A stretch of DNA of 64,000 nt, taken from positions 15,550,096-15,614,095 of the forward strand of contig CANTUZ010000011.1 in assembly GCA_947846985.1 (NCBI GenBank). The letters run 5' to 3'. The notes beneath the pieces are model-generated. The model had not been told where the DNA came from, searched no databases, and saw only the letters and a program-made list of their open reading frames with translations. Within the stretch, counting starts at the first letter, position 1; each line of letters opens with the position of its first letter. Positions 61,845 through 64,000 of this stretch are shown piece after piece. A program made the translations under genes and the position numbers. Source of the stretch: Fratercula arctica. Its lineage: Eukaryota; Chordata; Aves; Charadriiformes; Alcidae.

Positions 61845-64000
61845 CTGCCACAGGAAGAAATTGCTTTTGATGGGTTTTACCCTACTTCTGCCTATGAATC
61901 TCGATGTTGTAAATGGATAACGGTGCACAGGTAGCTGTGTGGGAACATCCAGTTGTACATGCACTCATGTTCTGTTTCTCTTTAATAGGAAAAATGCCGA
62001 TCATGTAACATTAACAAAAACTAAAATGGAACACTTAATTTTGCACAATCAAGTGAGATTCTGACACCCACAAAACTGCAGAACCCCCATGGTGGTTAAG
62101 GGTCGAGCTTTCAAAGCCATTTTCTACTTTACATTCAAAGACAAACCTTTTTTTTCAAGGCTTGGAAACAGATCTGAGGGGAAAAAGAAGACCTTTTATT
62201 AAATGAATTACTCTACACCTAAAAAAAAAGCCTCTATTTGTTAAGCTCAGTCATACACTATGACTCCTTCAGCTCCACTGAGAGAGGTTGACACGACTTG
62301 CTTTGCACTGGCTTTATCCTTTTAGGTTTGTTCCTTTGTTTTCATCTCTGTAAAACACGCAACAATCAGCAATTTGCAATGGGACTTCTGGAAACTTACA
62401 TATTTCTATATAACTAAGTCCCACTGTTTTGACTATATATAGTAATAAAAAGTATTCATTTTAGAATCCCTGAAGCAAATTACAAGAAGAAAAGTGAACT
62501 TTTACAGGCCACAGACACTGAAACAAGAAAGGACTGTTACAATGATTGATTTTGACTTCCTTCTTACTTCTTATCTAGAATTTGTATAAAACTTAATTCT
62601 CATGTAGAACTTCAACTAATGCTTTCACCACCAGAACACAACTTTTGGTCATCTATAACACGTCCTTTAGCAAAAATCACAGTCTTGATGCAAGAATTTC
62701 AGATGAAAACATCACTATAGAGAGAGGTGATGGATATTTCCAGTAGACGCTTTAGAGAAAACCCCGTCTTGGACAAAGGTGAAAGAATCAAGCCCCTCAT
62801 TAAACAGGATACACAATTCCCCTTTCCACAGGCAGCTTCCCGAGCAGCTTTCTCTCAGCCTGCTGTTTTCTCCTTCCTAATTGTGTTGTATTTTTCACAA
62901 AGCCTAGGTTAATCTGGTTCCTGTTATAACCTCTTGGAATAAAAAATACCATGTCATGGTTTGTAAATACACATGGCAGGAGGGAAAGCTTTCCTGGGAA
63001 GTATGGAACACAAATACAGAATGATGGCAAATTTGTGTTAGTGATAACTTTCTTTGTCTTAATTAAAATTTGCTGTATTTTTCTTTCCTTTTTTTTTTTC
63101 ACCTATGAAACTAACCAAAAAATGTGCCATGAAAACCAAAAATCGTGATCTTATCTAATATCACTAGAAGTTACCAATGTTTGTGTGTGCAGCTGGGTGA
63201 TGTGACTTTATCGGGTATGCATTTGAGAAAGAGACGTTAAGTTCAATATTGCAATGATCTGAAGCTGCATCACATGGGGAGCTGTGGCACTGTTCCCACT
63301 GATGGACAGGGAATTGCTGCTCAACCTTGCACTTTGAAAACTCAACTATCTAAAACGTAAATTCCCTCTACGCTTGTTCATCAGTGAACGTATTCCCTGA
63401 ATTATTACTCAGACTAGCTCAGGATCACGTATCTCAGGGACAGACAAAGCAGATTGACTCTATCAGATCACCTAAGTGCTGTTTACACAGTAGCGCTGGT
63501 GAAGCCTTCGGAAGAGTTTGGAGCATATCGTGATGTTCAGCACAACCGAGGGCATCAAAGTCTGCACCTCAGAGTGCCACCACAGGCGTGATTTAACACT
63601 TTCAGGATTTCACCTAAATAACTTAAAAGTCTTTTTTTAAAAAATAAATGTAGCCAGATCCTCCTTTTATAGCATCTGTACTTTAAACTTTGGTTGGGGT
63701 GGCAGCAAAGGGGATGCTCGTCCCTATGACACAGAGGAAACGCCGCACTGTAATTGATATGCTGTCTAGCAGGGAACTAATGTAAATCTTTCAGCAGAGG
63801 GGAAATATGCTTTGAATGTTTACTTTGAGTGATAAGGGCTCTGATACATTTTGAACCTGCTCCGCTCTGTAAAGAGTCTTGCCAGGAAAGCCTGTGAGCA
63901 TTAGCGTAATGAGTGGTCAAAAAAAATGGGGACTGCCATTCCTACTTGCGAATATAAAATACATAGCTGGGCAATGTGCTAAATGGAGTCTTTAACTTTG
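61845..64000. other. Non-coding DNA to the window end
   Basis: No gene, RNA or transposon is recognised. T-rich (63089-63099) and A-rich runs are present. The last 600 bases (about 63440-63920) are non-repetitive with scattered CpGs and words such as ctttgaat and gataagg. This could be conserved DNA, but I see nothing specific. Confidence 0.45.

Noticed and set aside
1..64000. tRNA, rRNA, snRNA genes, CRISPR arrays, bacterial operons
   Set aside because: Looked for T-loop-type words, snRNA starts and regularly spaced repeats; none found, and the sequence is clearly vertebrate.

Overview
This window looks like bird nuclear DNA, with no complete host gene. The strongest evidence is ten pieces of the CR1 non-LTR retrotransposon (chicken repeat 1 clade). 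They share the short A/T-rich CR1 3' repeat, the 'ggttggaagggacct' block next to it, and in several cases CR1 ORF2 protein. CR1 at this density is typical of birds and other sauropsids. The rest is A+T-rich single-copy sequence with homopolymers and simple repeats, and no bacterial-type gene organisation. Almost all open frames are short, start arbitrarily and resemble no family I recognise, so I read them as chance. I cannot tell the species, chromosome or nearest gene.

Layout. 1-4303 is non-coding. 4304-4974 is CR1 (minus). 9354-9402 holds a perfect hairpin inside a short duplication. 10380-10530 is a CR1 tail (minus). 10964-11338 is a 375-bp pyrimidine tract made of (CCCTT)n then (CTT)n. 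CR1 copies follow at 14030-14392 (+), 20375-20826 (+), 22684-23057 (+) and 24023-24190 (minus). 34420-37115 is the dominant element: a 2.7-kb 5'-truncated CR1 on the minus strand that keeps part of the endonuclease and the core reverse transcriptase, but is broken by at least three frameshifts. Further CR1 tails lie at 40111-40258, 46801-47010 and 56334-56660, all minus. A sequence of 170-192 bp occurs twice in the same orientation, at 51576-51767 and 53570-53739.

Only one open frame outside CR1 looks possibly like host coding sequence: a candidate last exon on the minus strand at 61657-61844, with a plausible 3' splice site, an in-frame stop and a polyadenylation hexamer about 415 bases downstream. 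It is a weak call. Several non-coding blocks look enhancer-like by eye, for example a perfect SOX-dimer-like palindrome at 37722-37735 next to a homeodomain palindrome, paired MEIS-like cores near 43350-43405, and a dyad in a homeodomain-rich block near 50340-50560. A CTCF-like match lies at 53361-53379. These readings need cross-species alignment.

I found no new defence, mobile or biosynthetic system. The most unusual structure is the composite repeat at 10964-11338. Read on the minus strand it is (GAA)n followed by (AAGGG)n, the motifs whose expansion in people is linked to Friedreich ataxia (FXN) and CANVAS (RFC1). Both are predicted to form triplex DNA, and the second also G-quadruplexes.
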